64,000 nt of DNA from Haliotis asinina (taxonomy: Eukaryota > Mollusca > Gastropoda > Lepetellida > Haliotidae): the NCBI RefSeq assembly GCF_037392515.1, contig NC_090292.1, positions 47,729,747 to 47,793,746 of the forward strand. The letters are read 5' to 3'. Below, piece after piece: positions 9,865-21,044 of this stretch; within the stretch, counting starts at the first letter, position 1, and every line of letters starts with the position of its first letter. The translations under genes and the position numbers were made by a program. The notes under the pieces were generated by a model, which had not been told where the DNA came from, made no database searches, and worked only from the letters and a program-made list of their open reading frames with translations.

Positions 9865-11030
9865 TATATTGTAGTATCCATAACCCAAGACTATCAACAC
9901 ATATCAAAGAACAAGGTTTTAGAGGATAACCAGAACGGTCTCAGAAGGGGTCAATCTACCACTGAACATGTTTCATCACTTACGTCGATTATAAAAATAT
10001 GAAAAGCGATGAGAAATTAACATACTTTATCGATCTATGTTAGGCATGTGACTGTATTGACGTGTGTATGCTCTGTTCCAATAAAGCGAGGCAATAGCAT
10101 CAAACATTTACCTTTGAAAATGTTTCATGCTATTACCTCCCTTTATTGAATAATTATTGTCGAGTGCTGTGTGAGACTCCGTGTGATAGACACAATTTGT
10201 GGTCTGATTTACAGCGTGGATTGAAAACAGGCATGTTTACTTTCGCATTTAATTCTTAATGTCTACATAAATGATCTTTTAACCATGATTAATGATTTAT
10301 CAATCGGGGTTGTCATAAGCGATGAGACTGTAGGAATGGTCAAGTATGCTCACAACTTGGGTACAATTGCTGAATCGGAAAATGATTTGAACTTGTTGCT
10401 GGAGTCTCTCAACGGTTGGTGTTTAACCAACTCGATGACTGTCAACAAAGCGAACTCCAATATCACTCACCTTAGACAAGTATCAGCATCCCAGACACTT
10501 ACGCACGAGGAAGATGTTTTAGAGATCACTGAATTTTATAATTACCTTGGAACGCTTTTAACAGTACACCTAGAACTACACTCGAATGGCAAAAACATCA
10601 GTCAACTCAGCTAGCAGAGCTCTAGGATTGTTTATTTCCCAAGTAAAACGTTTTAGGAGGTATGGAATTCGACACTTTTACTAAGTTACACGAGTCTATG
10701 GTTTGGTCAGTCATCGCATACAGCTTCAGTACATGGGGAACCTAGAGTATGTCCTTCATAGACGCAGTACAGAACAGGGCTATGCCCTTCTTTCTCGTTC
10801 TATGACGTTTTTGCTCCTAAAAGAATGCAGTAGGTGGAGATATGGGATGGGTCCTTCCGCAGCATGGACCTTAGTAGACTCACCACATACTTATATGGTG
10901 TCACCAGTGGGCTGCTAGACGTAAGGGAAACCAAATATACAGGATCATGAGTAAGTTCAACCAACTGGGAATGGGACACCATTACTACAATACTGCTACC
11001 ATGAGAGGTTCGTTTCAGACAATCTTAACT
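9865..11030 (+). mobile_element. LINE reverse transcriptase remnant, unclassified
   Basis: At 9930-9985 the frame reads DNQNGLRRGQSTTEH, an RT palm segment. From 10255 it reads LNVYINDL, then a decayed YADD site (KYAHN), AESENDLNLLLESLNGW, NYLGTLL and SSRALGLFISQVK. A further stretch GMGPSAAW...TLVDSPHTY follows. Frames are broken repeatedly. The stretch between 10010 and 10255 does not code and contains a foldback hairpin. Clade cannot be fixed by eye. Confidence 0.6.
10077..10150. mobile_element. Foldback hairpin, MITE-like (74 bp)
   Basis: Two arms of about 33 bp are near-perfect inverted complements (left CCAATAAAGCGAGGCAATAG..., right ...CTATTACCTCCCTTTATTG), with a loop of about 7 bp. 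It lies inside the non-coding gap of an RT remnant, as an inserted element would. Confidence 0.6.
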
Positions 11031-11329
11031 GGACTTAATCCCTTATTTTCCAAAAGTTGGTACAGTGGCGGCACACCGCTATCTACATCCAAATACTCCA
11101 AAATCAATCAGCCGTGACCAAGGCTATTACAGGCTTGCTGCGTATCATCAGCTCATCAACCATCACAATCGTTCGTAAGTATAACCCTTTGTGCATTCTA
11201 CAGGCCTCACTATCCCTGTGTTTATACGACTGACTGTACGCTAAGCCTCCCATCTTCCTCATATGATGTGATTGTTATTGGTTTTTCCCCTGTCATCACC
11301 CTGTGTAATCCCCTATTTTACTGTATACA

Positions 11330-12430
11330 CATCTCCTCACGCCTCCTCTATCGTCATCCTGTTCATCTCCTCACGCCTCTGTATCGTCATCCTGTTCATC
11401 TCCTCACGCCTCTGTATCGTCATCCTGTCCATCTCCTCACGCCTCTCTATCGTCATCCTGTCCATCTCCTCACGACTCCTGTATCGTTATCCTGTCCATC
11501 TCCTCACGCCTCTGCACCGTCACCCTGTCCATCTCCTCTCGCCTCTCTATCGTCATCCTGTTCATCTCCCCACGCCTCTCTATCGTCATCCTGTCCATCT
11601 CCTCACGACTCCTGTATCGTCATCCTGTCCATCTCCTCACGCCTCTGCATCGTCATCCTGTCCATCTCCTCACGCCTCTGTATCGTCATCCTGTTCATCT
11701 CCTCACGCCTCTGTATCGTCATCCTGTCCATCTCCTCACGCCTCTGTATCGTCATCCTGTCCATCTCCTCACGCCTCCTGCATCGTCACCCTGTCCATCA
11801 CCTCATGCCTCTGCATTGTCATCCTGTTCATCTCCTCACGTCTCTGTATCGTCATCCTGTTCATCTCCTCACGCCTCCTGTATCGCCATCCTGTCCATCA
11901 CCTCACGCCTCTGCATCGTCATCCTGTCCATTTCCTCGCGCCTCTGCATCGTCATCCTGTTCTCCTCACGCCTCCTGTATCGTCATCCTGTTCATCACCT
12001 CACGCCTCTGCATCGTCATCCTGTTCATCTCCTCTCGTCTCTGTATCGTCATCCTGTTCATCTCCTCACGACTCTGTATCGTCATCCTGTCCATCTTCTC
12101 ACGCCTCTGCATCGTCATCCTGTCCATCTCCTCACGCCTCTGTATCGTCATCCTGTTCATCTCCTCACGTATCCTGTATCGTCATCCTGTTCATCTCCTC
12201 ACGACTCTGTATCGTCATCCTGTCCATCTCCTCACGCCTCCTGTATCGTCATCCTGTCCATCACCTCACGCCTCTGCATCGTCATCCTGTTCATCACCTC
12301 ACGCCTCTGCATCGTCATCCTGTTCATCTCCTCTCGCCTCCTGTATCGTCATCCTGTCCATCTCCTCACGCCTCTGCATCGTCATCCTGTTCATCACCTC
12401 ACGCCTCTGTATCGTCATCCTGTTCATCGC
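11330..12430. repeat. 33 bp minisatellite, about 33 copies
   Basis: The unit reads CATCCTGTCCATCTCCTCAC followed by GCCTCTGTATCGT, with C/T and GTA/GCA variants. Some units carry an extra TCC in GCCTCC, and a few are shortened. Because the period is divisible by three and the unit lacks stops in several frames, all three + frames stay open for hundreds of codons. The translations are period-11 low complexity with no start context, so this is not treated as coding. Confidence 0.95.
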
Positions 12431-12439
12431 CAAATTGAT

Positions 12440-12960
12440 AAGAGAGTAACCTACATCGATTTGCCTGTAAGTTTCCCTGAAGATTTAATATTATAACATA
12501 CGGTGTTTGACAACAAATGGTGATGTCACCCACCAACTTCTAAATGCCAATCAAGGAAGTATTTTCCCTACTGTCTAACCCTCTTTCCAATGCTAATGAA
12601 GCAAGGCAAGATTTCTGGGAGTTCAGGACCTCTCTCTCTTCTGACTGTGACTCGTCTTCAGTTCATAAGGGCTAGGTTGCTACTATCGCAGTTATAAATG
12701 TTCAGAGACCAAGCACAACCAAAGCATCATTCTAGGGCGTCTATTGTAATCCTCGTGCATCGGCATGTACACGGATTAGCAGATGTCTTGAAAACATTTT
12801 GTTTTGCTTTTTAGTTTGTTTGTTTTTTTAATTATTAAAATGATAGTAATAGCAAACGTTGCAATTGGGATAACATCCTTAGTAAAGTAAATATCCCTGT
12901 GACTTTGCTAGTAAGCTGTTAAACAAGGATGATTTGTTTGTTTACATCTTGGTTCCTTTG
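12440..12960. other. No gene recognised
   Basis: Apart from a T-rich stretch at 12800-12835, no repeat or coding pattern was seen. Confidence 0.5.
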
Positions 12961-12984
12961 GTGTCTTTCTTGGATATTTTCCAA

Positions 12985-13107
12985 GTCGATCACGAGAACA
13001 CGCTCGTGCAGTATCACAGGTTCCATGTGAGCAATGCCAGTCTCAATGATATTTATACCCTGGGTCACCCTCACCTATACACATTCAACGTACAGCCTGT
13101 CTTGTAG
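12985..13107 (+). pseudogene. Orphan terminal exon copy 1, fibrinogen-like hint
   Basis: The frame VDHENTLVQYHRFHVSNASL, then NDIYTLGHPHLY, ends at a TAG stop. It is preserved without a break in a second copy at 50841-50963. Here the acceptor is mutated (TTTTCCAAG); the second copy has TTTTCCAG. The spacing of F-x-V-x-NAS-x-Y-x-LG loosely resembles a fibrinogen-related domain segment, which is only a hint. No partner exons were found nearby. Confidence 0.35.
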
Positions 13108-13445
13108 TTTGATACCAGCTGCATATTACATGCATTCAGTTTGTTTGATACCTGCTATATAATGCATACATTTAGTATATTGTAATACCAGTTACATATT
13201 GCACGCATTCAGTTTGTTTGATACCTGCTATATAATGCATACATTCAGTATATTTTAATGCCAGCTACATATTGCACGCATTCAGTTTGTTTGATACCTG
13301 CTATATAATGCATACATTCAGTATATTGTAATACCAGTTACATATTGCACGCATTCAGTTTGTTTGATACCTGCTATATAATGCATACATTCAGTATATT
13401 TTAATGCCAGCTACATATTGCATGTATTCAGTTAAGCTGATCAGG
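13108..13445. repeat. 73 bp satellite units, homogenised core
   Basis: Units of exactly 73 bp start GCACGCATTCAGTTTGTTTG at 13201, 13274 and 13347, with flanking partial copies. Each unit is two diverged halves of about 36 bp, both ending in a CATTCAGT-like word. Confidence 0.9.
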
Positions 13446-14230
13446 TGCATGCTCCAGGCATTTAACCTAGCTACATATTCCATAAGTTCAGTTAGCTGAT
13501 TCCAGTTATATAAAGCATACATCCATATCTGATGATATCTACGTATAGCATGCATTCAGTTAAACTAATACCAGCAGCAATACATACACTGAAGTTGATA
13601 AAAGCTACACATTTAATGCATCCATTTAAGTTGATTCGAGCTGCACATTGCACATATTGTATGCATTCAGTGCAGTTGATACGAGCTGCACACTGCATAT
13701 ATTGCATGCATTCAGTGAAGTGGATAGCAGCTATGAGTTGCATATGTTCAGGTAAGGTGATGCCAGCTAGAGATTCCATTCATCCAGCCATTCATTGATA
13801 CCAGCCACACATTGCTTGCATCCACTTAAGTCCATATAGGCCATGTACTGCATACGTTCTGTTCAGCTGATACAAGTCACATACTGCATACTGAGATGAC
13901 AAAAGTCCCACATTGCATTCATGCAGCTAATTTTATACAAGTCACATATTGCATACAATAAGTTAAGTTCATGCAAGTCACATATTGCATATAATGAGTT
14001 GAGTTGATACAATCACATATTCCTTACATTCAGTTTAAAGTATGTATATCACAAATTGCAAATATTGTAAGTCACACTCAGTTAAGTTGGTACACGCCAC
14101 ACGTTGTATACATTCAGTTACGTAGGTACAAGTCACATTTTGCATACATCCAGATAACATTATACAAGTCACATATTAGATACATTCTGCGAACTGATAC
14201 AATTACACGTAACACAATTACACGTGTAGA
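13446..14230. repeat. Degenerate 36-37 bp satellite
   Basis: A loose period of about 36 bp repeats ACATATTGCATACATTCAGT followed by TAAGTTGATACAAGTC-like sequence, with many substitutions and indels. It is continuous with the 73 bp core on its left. Open frames here are by-products. Confidence 0.8.
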
Positions 14231-14254
14231 TACCTCTGTTTTTTAAACTTCTGA

Positions 14255-14935
14255 GACAATTGATCTTTGGACTTTCCACCAACAATCGCTTTGAAGTGTA
14301 ATACCCAGATGTTTCTGGTGATCAACTTCGATAATCATGTCCCCTTTTATTAATAAGTTCGGTCTGAAGTAGTTTTGAAGTTTTCGAGTGAATGCTATAC
14401 TCTCCGTTTTACTGGGATCAAAACTAACTTACCACGTGTTAACCCCATTAGAAATGTTGACCAAATCTTAGTTTATAATGGCGGCTGCTGTGACATAGCC
14501 ATTTAGTACAGCATATGTTGATGTACATCCACTAAAAGGCGAATATTGCTGTCTACTGTGCGGTGCTAAAACGGAACCTTGGGACACACCAGCATCCACA
14601 GTTGTAATATCATATAACTGTAACCATTTATTACCACTCTCTGCATTCAGGTATGTAGATAACTTTCAAACCATTCTAAGAGATTACCCTTATACCGTAA
14701 CCTAAAGTTTATGAATAACGTCCCGATGCCATACTCTGTAAAAACCTTTGATAATGTCACAGAAATTTCCTCTGATTGCTTTTCCTTGGTATCCTGCACC
14801 TGCGGTAACGTTAAAAAGATACGTTGAATGATTTACTGTAGAACCACCAGGCATAGCCAGTACCACTTACTCCCAAAAATGTCTTCAGTTGTTTAATTAC
14901 TACAGAATGGTGGACAGTATCAAACGCAGCGAGTT
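14255..14935 (-). mobile_element. LINE reverse transcriptase remnant (jockey/CR1-like)
   Basis: The minus strand encodes AFDTVHHSVVIKQLKTF (RT palm aspartate region), VSGTGYAWW, VDAGVSQGSVLAP (the G-V-P-QGS-L-GP motif) and VSFDPSKTESIAF followed by EVDHQKHLGI. The central part is broken and there is no endonuclease, so it is 5'-truncated and dead. Confidence 0.7.
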
Positions 14936-14952
14936 AGAGTGTGGCGATATTC

Positions 14953-15146
14953 CCATGTCAAGGTGCCATAATCAGGGACCAGTATTTCTTACAGAGACAG
15001 TTTGCCATACCCCGGAACCAGCATTTCTTACACAGCCCGTGTGCCATACCCCTGGACTAGTATTATTTGCAGATCCAGTGTGCCATAGCCCGGGACCAGT
15101 ATTTCTTACAGAGCCAATGCACATCCCGGGACCAGAATTTCTTAAC
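14953..15146. repeat. 39 bp minisatellite, about 5 copies
   Basis: The unit is ACCAGTATTTCTTACAGAG followed by CCAGTGTGCCATACCCCGGG, with starts spaced 39, 39, 39 and 36 bp. It lies about 0.6 kb upstream of gene B. The period is divisible by three, giving incidental open frames. Confidence 0.85.
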
Positions 15147-15339
15147 AAACAGAACCAGGACGCCATGCATTGATCACTCTCTATGGCTGTTTATCTTCCA
15201 CGTTTGTCAAGTTCGTGCCTCAAATACCTTTGTGACATACTCGCAACCGGTCATCCAGTTTGATCGTGTCATCGAAAATGTATCCCACACATGTCCCATA
15301 AGCGGACATGAAATGAAATGAGCCCATCTCTCGTCTTCT

Positions 15340-15594
15340 GAACTGAGGAACTGTCTTCACCAAGCTGGAACTGTCTGGCGGTAACATGCAGGCAGGTTAG
15401 TCATATTAATGGTTGTATGAACTAGATGTTGCTCCGTTAACCGCTGGTGTACAGTTCTCCTTATGTGGCTGTCTTGAATTCCGTCGTTGACAGTGGATCC
15501 AGTGCGAACATGTCCGTGTTGTAAGTAACGTCTCCAGAGATGATGTTGCATTGTGATGACCATAATAGGTCGGACAACATCTTCATCATTCCAG
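15340..15594 (+). repeat. Conserved distal upstream block of gene B
   Basis: It shares words with the regions upstream of genes C (34260-34390) and D (59280-59415). Examples are a GTTAACCGCTGGTGTACAGT-like segment, a TGTGGCT(G/A)T segment and AACGTCTCCAGAGATG. No coding is evident. It is part of the duplicated unit. Confidence 0.55.
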
Positions 15595-15751
15595 GAGGCA
15601 ACGTGATGCCACGTGTACGCTCACTACCGCTGGAGCATGTGTTCTCCTGGGCTGGCATTCTGGCTAACACTTGAGTTTCTATATTTAAGCCGTTTACCCG
15701 GCGGCGCGGCAGTTGTCTTCGTAGCTGAGTTCTACACAATACACTTACATA
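15595..15751 (+). promoter_or_regulatory. Gene B core promoter
   Basis: A TATATTTAAG box at 15680-15689 lies 31 bp before a GGCAGTTGTCTTC segment whose CAGT is the likely initiator. Genes C and D have the same layout (TATA at 36342 and 62159, GCAGT 29 bp downstream in each). The words TACGCTCACTAC (shared with C), GGCTGGC, AACACTT and CGGCGnGGCAGTnGTCTTC are conserved. The start codon follows at 15752. Confidence 0.65.
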
Positions 15752-16196
15752 ATGGAGATTTTAACAATTGGTGTCTTTAGTCTTATTGTGATTTGCATCA
15801 GAGACGTGCAGGCTGCTCCAACCTTGCCTGCACGAGTGGCAGTGGTGGAAAGCGACATGGGAACGTGGAAATTGAAAACTGTTGATATTATTGCCAATAT
15901 GGCTGCCTTGGAAGAACGGGTTGAACTGGTGTTCGGTGGAGTCGGTAGTGTAAAGGCCAGTGCGCAGACCATGAAGATTCAACTGAACACAATAACACAA
16001 GAGCTACAACGTGTACAACGAGAAAGAGAAACTTACAGAAAGAGTCTCAGGAAACTGCGTCGCTACTTGAAATTGAGGTGTTGTGGGATGAAGCAAAATA
16101 CTAAAGAGGCTCTTGTTAATGAAAGCACTCTGCCAACGTCGTCATTGCCGCAGGTGACAGTCACGACTACGACTACGACCACGACCACTAAGGAAG
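15752..16196 (+). CDS. Gene B exon 1: signal peptide and coiled coil (secreted coiled-coil/ankyrin family)
   Basis: The exon codes for 148 residues plus one base. Residues 1-21 (MEILTIGVFSLIVICIRDVQ, then A) are a signal peptide with a likely cut before APTL. Residues 22-112 are charged, heptad-like helix with QELQRVQRERETYRKSLRKL. The CCGM motif near residue 111 and a Thr run (VTVTTTTTTTTTK) end the exon. It stops in phase 1 at AAG|GTGAGT. If intron 1 were retained, translation would end eight codons later (ESSRRGL then stop), giving a coil-only product. This is the shortest coil in the family, with about one repeat equivalent. The start was chosen because it is the first ATG after the promoter and aligns with C and D. 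Function unknown. The domain order predicts a secreted protein, but topology past the linker is untested. Confidence 0.8.
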
Positions 16197-16296
16197 GTGA
16201 GTCCTCTCGCAGAGGTTTGTAGTGACATTTGTCCTCGCAATGTTATCGTCTCCGACCCAAATGAAGTACGATAAGTCAACTCTTTAAAGAAAGGCT

Positions 16297-16751
16297 AAAA
16301 TGTTTAAGGCAGGGTTTTAGATGCACTCATTTTAATTCACTCTGATATTTGGATATTGCGTGATAGGCCTCAGCTGAGCCAGAATATAAAATGTTTAAGG
16401 CAGGGTTTTAGATGCACTCATTTTAATTCACTCTGATATTTGGATATTGCGTGATAGGCCTCAGCTGAGCCAGAATATAAAATGTTTAAGGCAGGGTTTT
16501 AGATACACTCATTTTAATTCACTCTGATATTTGGATATTGCGTGATAGGCCTCAGCTGAGCCAGAATATAAAATGTTTAAGGCAGGGTTTTAGATGCACT
16601 CATTTTAATTCACTCTGATATTTGGATATTGCGTGATAGGCCTCAGCTGAGCCAGAATATAAAATGTTTAAGGCAGGGTTTTAGATGCACTCATTTTAAT
16701 TCACTCTGATATTTGGATATTGCGTGATAGGCCTCAGCTGAGTCAGATTAT
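16297..16751. repeat. 91 bp minisatellite, 5 copies, in gene B intron 1
   Basis: Five units begin AAAATGTTTAAGGCAGGGTT at 16297, 16388, 16479, 16570 and 16661. They are almost identical, so the array is young. Confidence 0.95.
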
Positions 16752-16959
16752 ATTTCAGTATGAGTATTATATTTTTATAATTGATCTGCCTCAAAGCTTT
16801 GTGTTAAAGATACCCATCAAAGCGCAGCAATATGCAATAGGTACAGTGTGAATGACAAATTTCGAAGCACATCGCTTTGGAGGCATCGTTTGACCCCTGA
16901 AATACGTCTGACAATTCCAAATTCCAAAAAGCCATGGATGCATGCGTGCATCCATCCAT

Positions 16960-16961
<2 letters not shown>

Positions 16962-17014
<53 letters not shown>

Positions 17015-17104
17015 CATACATACATACATACATACATACATACATACATACATACATACATACATACATACATACATACATACATACATACATACATACA
17101 TACA
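16962..17104. repeat. (CA)n then (TACA)n microsatellites
   Basis: About 22 CA units are followed by about 24 TACA units. Open frames over it on either strand are artefacts. Confidence 0.97.
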
Positions 17105-17365
17105 TGCAGATAAATTAGGAATTAAGCGATACAAACAGTCGGTGAATTAGTACAATTTAGGGAAGTATCCGGTATGCTTAAATAGAATTGATGTCCCTGT
17201 CATGCCCCAGGTAACGCGAACTTTGTTGTAACATGGTGTTGTTATAAAACTAAAACAGAACTAGAGAGCAAACATGGGACGATTGGAAATCTTTTAATAT
17301 AAAGTTGTTCATCAGTCCAAGCAGGCGAGCGCCAAACGTTGTCGTGAATAGATTCAATTTTCAAA

Positions 17366-19492
17366 TATCTTCAAATACTTCCGGCTACATATGCTTAAAT
17401 ACTTCCGGTTCGGAAAATGGCGGGTGACCATGCGTGTACACCTCGCACATGATGGAGAGCCAAGAAGCGGTCCTGCACTGTCAAGACATGATCCTGCATC
17501 GAGGCCGAGAACACCGCTTTTGTACATCCTACCCAGATTCGTCACTATATGGCCGAAAAAATGCCAATGCGACGTAAAAAGTCACCACAACCCTCTTCAG
17601 ATTCTCGTGGCCAACCTCCGCTCGTATTTTCTCGAGACGATCTAGAAATATTTCCCGTGGGGTTTTGACTAAAACATTGATATCGATGTACTCCCAGATA
17701 TCATATTTTATGACCATGAATTTGGATAAGAATGGGCCGGCAAACTGTTGTATCAATTCTTGTATCAACGGTAGCGAGGTGGCTTTTTGACATGATGTGC
17801 GCATGCGCCAAGTTTCTATAGTCCGTTTTTTGTATGTGTTCAGCATTGACGGCACGCAATGCTAGCAAATATTCCCCAAAGTTAGATTTCAAAATGCAAG
17901 CAAACTTAAATTCACGATAAGCAATTCAATAGTAACTGCTTTTACAGTCATAAAGTACGTTCCTCTGTACAGACTCACCGGGTGTTTACATTACAGTATC
18001 ACAGACCCGTGTGCCAAATCACAGGGCAATGTTCTAAAGAGCTGTGGTTGTGAGACAATATTTGTACTTCATTTAAATCAAAGCTGTTTAGACAATTAGA
18101 ACTGGGGAATCCATTAGCTTTATATCTAATATCAATATGTTTTACCTTGAACGGGAGTGTTGCAATTGTATAAATCATTTATTGGCATCGTTACAAATGA
18201 AACCCGTCATTACAACTACTCATTTCGACATTTAAATGCCTTAAATCGACCTTTTTGACAAATATGAACTCGCGATTCAACCAATCGGAGGGGCTGCCTG
18301 ATTCATGCCTATGTGGGGCACTGTAGAATTCATGTACATTTCCGAGGATAATTTGTCTTGTTTACTGGTTTTAGACAAAATGAATTTAACCCGTGACGCC
18401 TCGATTTTTTTTAAAAAAAGTAGCAGCGCCCAGTGGCTAATATCCGCCAGTCTGAGTATAAATGCCATTAAGGTGTATTTCCACCAAATTACAAAATCTA
18501 AAGTACTTTCTACTGGAAGTAAAATACGTATTTAATTGGTGTCCTATAGGATTTTGCAGGACATTGATTAAGATATAGCAGTTTCACTCGTGAAAGCAAG
18601 ATGAGTGTCAAACTCCTTTTGGTCATTAAGCATTTACTACAACTAGTAAGTACTTTTGTGTTCTTGCTGTTTTTGGTGTGTTTTTTTTTCTTTTTTGGGG
18701 GGCGTGATCAATACAAATCTTAAACAACATTTTCTATCTTTAAGCAAGAGCTTCTTCAACACTCGCTTCACAAACAACCCATTAAGCAGGAACTGCGGGT
18801 CCGGTGGATATTTGTGCATGGTGACACCGTCACCCGATCCCTGGTTTGAGGGCAAGGCAATGATTGCATGGTTTTGTTGACGTCGAGAAATCAGCAAAAT
18901 TACGGATTTGTTACTCGTTTTATATACATGTGTAAAGCTACCCGAAAACCCTTCCTTACATGACGTCACAGCAGTTCGCTGCAGTGCTCTGGCGGCAGAT
19001 GTACGTAACCTGTTTGTGCTTTCGTTATAGCGGGCAAGAGGGAAGCAGACGACTTTTTGGCTACTTTTAATCACTCGGTATTAACTAACCAAAGTTTTCA
19101 AAGAATGAGTTTGGTGTTCCGCACAAAACTAACCAGAAGTCTTTTATATCTTAATGGTTAAACGTGTATGAAAACCCCAGAAGTTTATTCGTTCTTTTAA
19201 AGTGAAAAAACGGAAAAAATGAATGCTCGAAATAATGTAAAAATATGGCGCATTGCCACATGTGTTAGCTCGCTAGCGTTGATAGAGGAACTGACACAAA
19301 AAAAACTACGAGGGATAATAGACCACAAGAATCTGGGTAGAATTCATACAGGCGGTGTTTTCGGCCGCAATACAGGATCATGTCTTGACCGTATCTCGGC
19401 TCTCGGCATGTAAGAGCTGTACATGCATGGTCACCAACCATGTCCAACCGGAAGTATTTACGGATATGTAGCCGGAAGTATTTGAAGATATC
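17366..19492. mobile_element. Long inverted-repeat element in gene B intron 1
   Basis: The left arm from 17366 (ATATCTTCAAATACTTCCGG, CTACATAT...) recurs as the reverse complement ending at 19492. Matching runs include TGACCATGC-TGTAC, GTCAAGACATGATCCTG and CTACCCAGATTC, out to a CAAT/C-GCGCCA word near 17810 and 19250. The right arm is about 260 bp; the left is longer by an internal stretch of about 200 bp. The 1.4 kb centre holds no recognised transposase. This fits a non-autonomous DNA element with long terminal inverted repeats or an inverted duplication. No target duplication was identified. Confidence 0.5.
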
Positions 19493-20000
19493 TTGAAACT
19501 GTTCCAATTCAAGATATTTAATTCATTTCAAGATATCTCTAATTCAATTTGAGATATCTTCAAATCAATTCAAGATATCTTTAAAACAATTTTAGATGTC
19601 AGTAATAGCAAGAATTGAAGATATCAATAATTGAATTAGAGATATCTCTAATTGAATTGAAGATATCTGTAATACATTTGTGGATATGTACCGATCATTT
19701 CAAGATATCTAGAATTGAATTACAGATATGCTGAATTGAATTCAAGATATCTTGAATTAATTTCTAATACAATTATGTACACTATGATCGTAATTGCTTT
19801 GCAGATATATTAAAAACATTTAGAGATATCACAAAATATTATCTTGATATCTCTATAAAATTTTGAGATATCAGTAATTCTTTTTTGAATATGTGAAATT
19901 AATTAGATATATCTTCAATTATTTACAGATATCTTTAAATCATTATTGATATTTTTAAATATAATGCAGACATCTTTAAAACAATTGAAGATATCTGTAA
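19480..20000. repeat. GATATC-rich palindromic repeat array
   Basis: GATATC occurs about 14 times in 520 bp, mostly inside AATTnAAGATATCTTnAATT-like palindromes with loose spacing of 10-60 bp. It directly abuts the right end of the inverted-repeat element. AT-rich, with no coding. Confidence 0.75.
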
Positions 20001-20019
20001 TTCCTGAATAAATGTGAAA

Positions 20020-20190
20020 ATGGCTTGCCATACATTTCTTCCATCGACAAGTGGTACTGCTTTCCCACGATTAGCATTTGTTTGAGAATTGTCTGCCACT
20101 GTAACTCTGTATTCTGACATTTTCCGAGAGCTTCAGAGGGTTTGCCAGACACAAATTACAACTGTGTTGCGCAAACAATGAGTCAAGTTT
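20020..20190 (+). other. Conserved intronic block shared by genes B and C
   Basis: The stretch with TATTCTGACATTTT, GTTTGCCnGACACAAATTA and TGTGTTGCnCAAAC is also found at 41080-41180 in gene C. It supports duplication of intron 1 with its exons. Confidence 0.6.
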
Positions 20191-20457
20191 TGCCATGTTG
20201 TCTTTCGCACAGCGTTAGATAAACGCTAGTGTTAATCTGCTATGTCTTGAACACTGAAAGGTAGTCATTCTATAACAATGACTTATGAATGGGTAACAGT
20301 GCAGATGTTTTTGTTTGTTCAACTAATAATAACAATGTGAAAATAAAATATGCTGATATATGAACTCCCCCTAGAATATGCATCCCTAACCTAACCCTCG
20401 CCATGAGGATGAACAGACTGTTTTATTACACCGGTCAAGCTTATATTCTTTACCAAA

Positions 20458-20481
20458 CCCCCCCCCCCCCCCCCCCCCCCC
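20458..20481. repeat. Poly(C) run of about 24
   Basis: An uninterrupted C tract in gene B intron 1. The exact length is prone to sequencing error. Confidence 0.85.
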
Positions 20482-20667
20482 ATACTTAGGGAATGCAATA
20501 TCCATCAAATCAAACCAAATATTTAATACCACTGTTACAACAGATGTATTTGGACCTCATCCATTGATAATATTGAAATCCAAAACATATGTGGAAAGCG
20601 GAACTTGAGGCCAGTAGTCATAATACTTTAAATATTTTTTTGTGTTATCTATAATTTTCTGTTTCAG

Positions 20668-20733
20668 CCTCGACTGATCCGAGCCCGAACAACACTGTTC
20701 CACCAGAGCCAGTGACGAAACAAGACCTACAGG
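20668..20733 (+). CDS. Gene B exon 2: Thr/Pro linker
   Basis: The acceptor TTTTCTGTTTCAG and donor CAGG|GTAGGT bound a 66 bp phase-1/phase-1 exon. It completes the GCC codon left by exon 1 and reads ASTDPSPNNTVPPEPVTKQD and LQ. It is related to exon 3 (STTDASE...TVPPAPVTTQD), so one linker exon probably arose by duplication of the other. Confidence 0.7.
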
Positions 20734-21044
20734 GTAGGTGAGAAAACCCAGCAGACAGGAAGAGCTCACTGATGTATCTATAGCTATCGACGTTCACGTT
20801 GTCAATCACATAATTTCAAACTGTAAAGCCTAAATCAATGACGTCTTACTTTTTTTTTTCATGCACAGACGCGCGGTGTCGGTTTAGAGTTATCTCATAC
20901 AAACTGAACCATGTACGATTAATACTTTTTCCATAAGATACGTTTAGAATTTAATCAAGCATAATATTAAAAGAAAAACAGGCCAGCAGTAGAAATGTTT
21001 ATGTGTTATATATAATTTCCTGAACACCATATTCCCAGCTTCAG

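Noticed and set aside
11268-12496. Open frames of 393, 388 and 226 codons
   Set aside because: All three + frames of a 33 bp minisatellite are open; composition is period-11 low complexity.
16791-17150. Frames of about 100 codons of MYVC or HTHT repeats
   Set aside because: Direct translations of (CA)n and (TACA)n microsatellites.
17529-17855. 108-codon minus frame in the left arm of the inverted-repeat element
   Set aside because: It spans the arm and an internal stretch missing from the right arm; the matching part of the right arm is not open in the same way and no transposase motif is visible.
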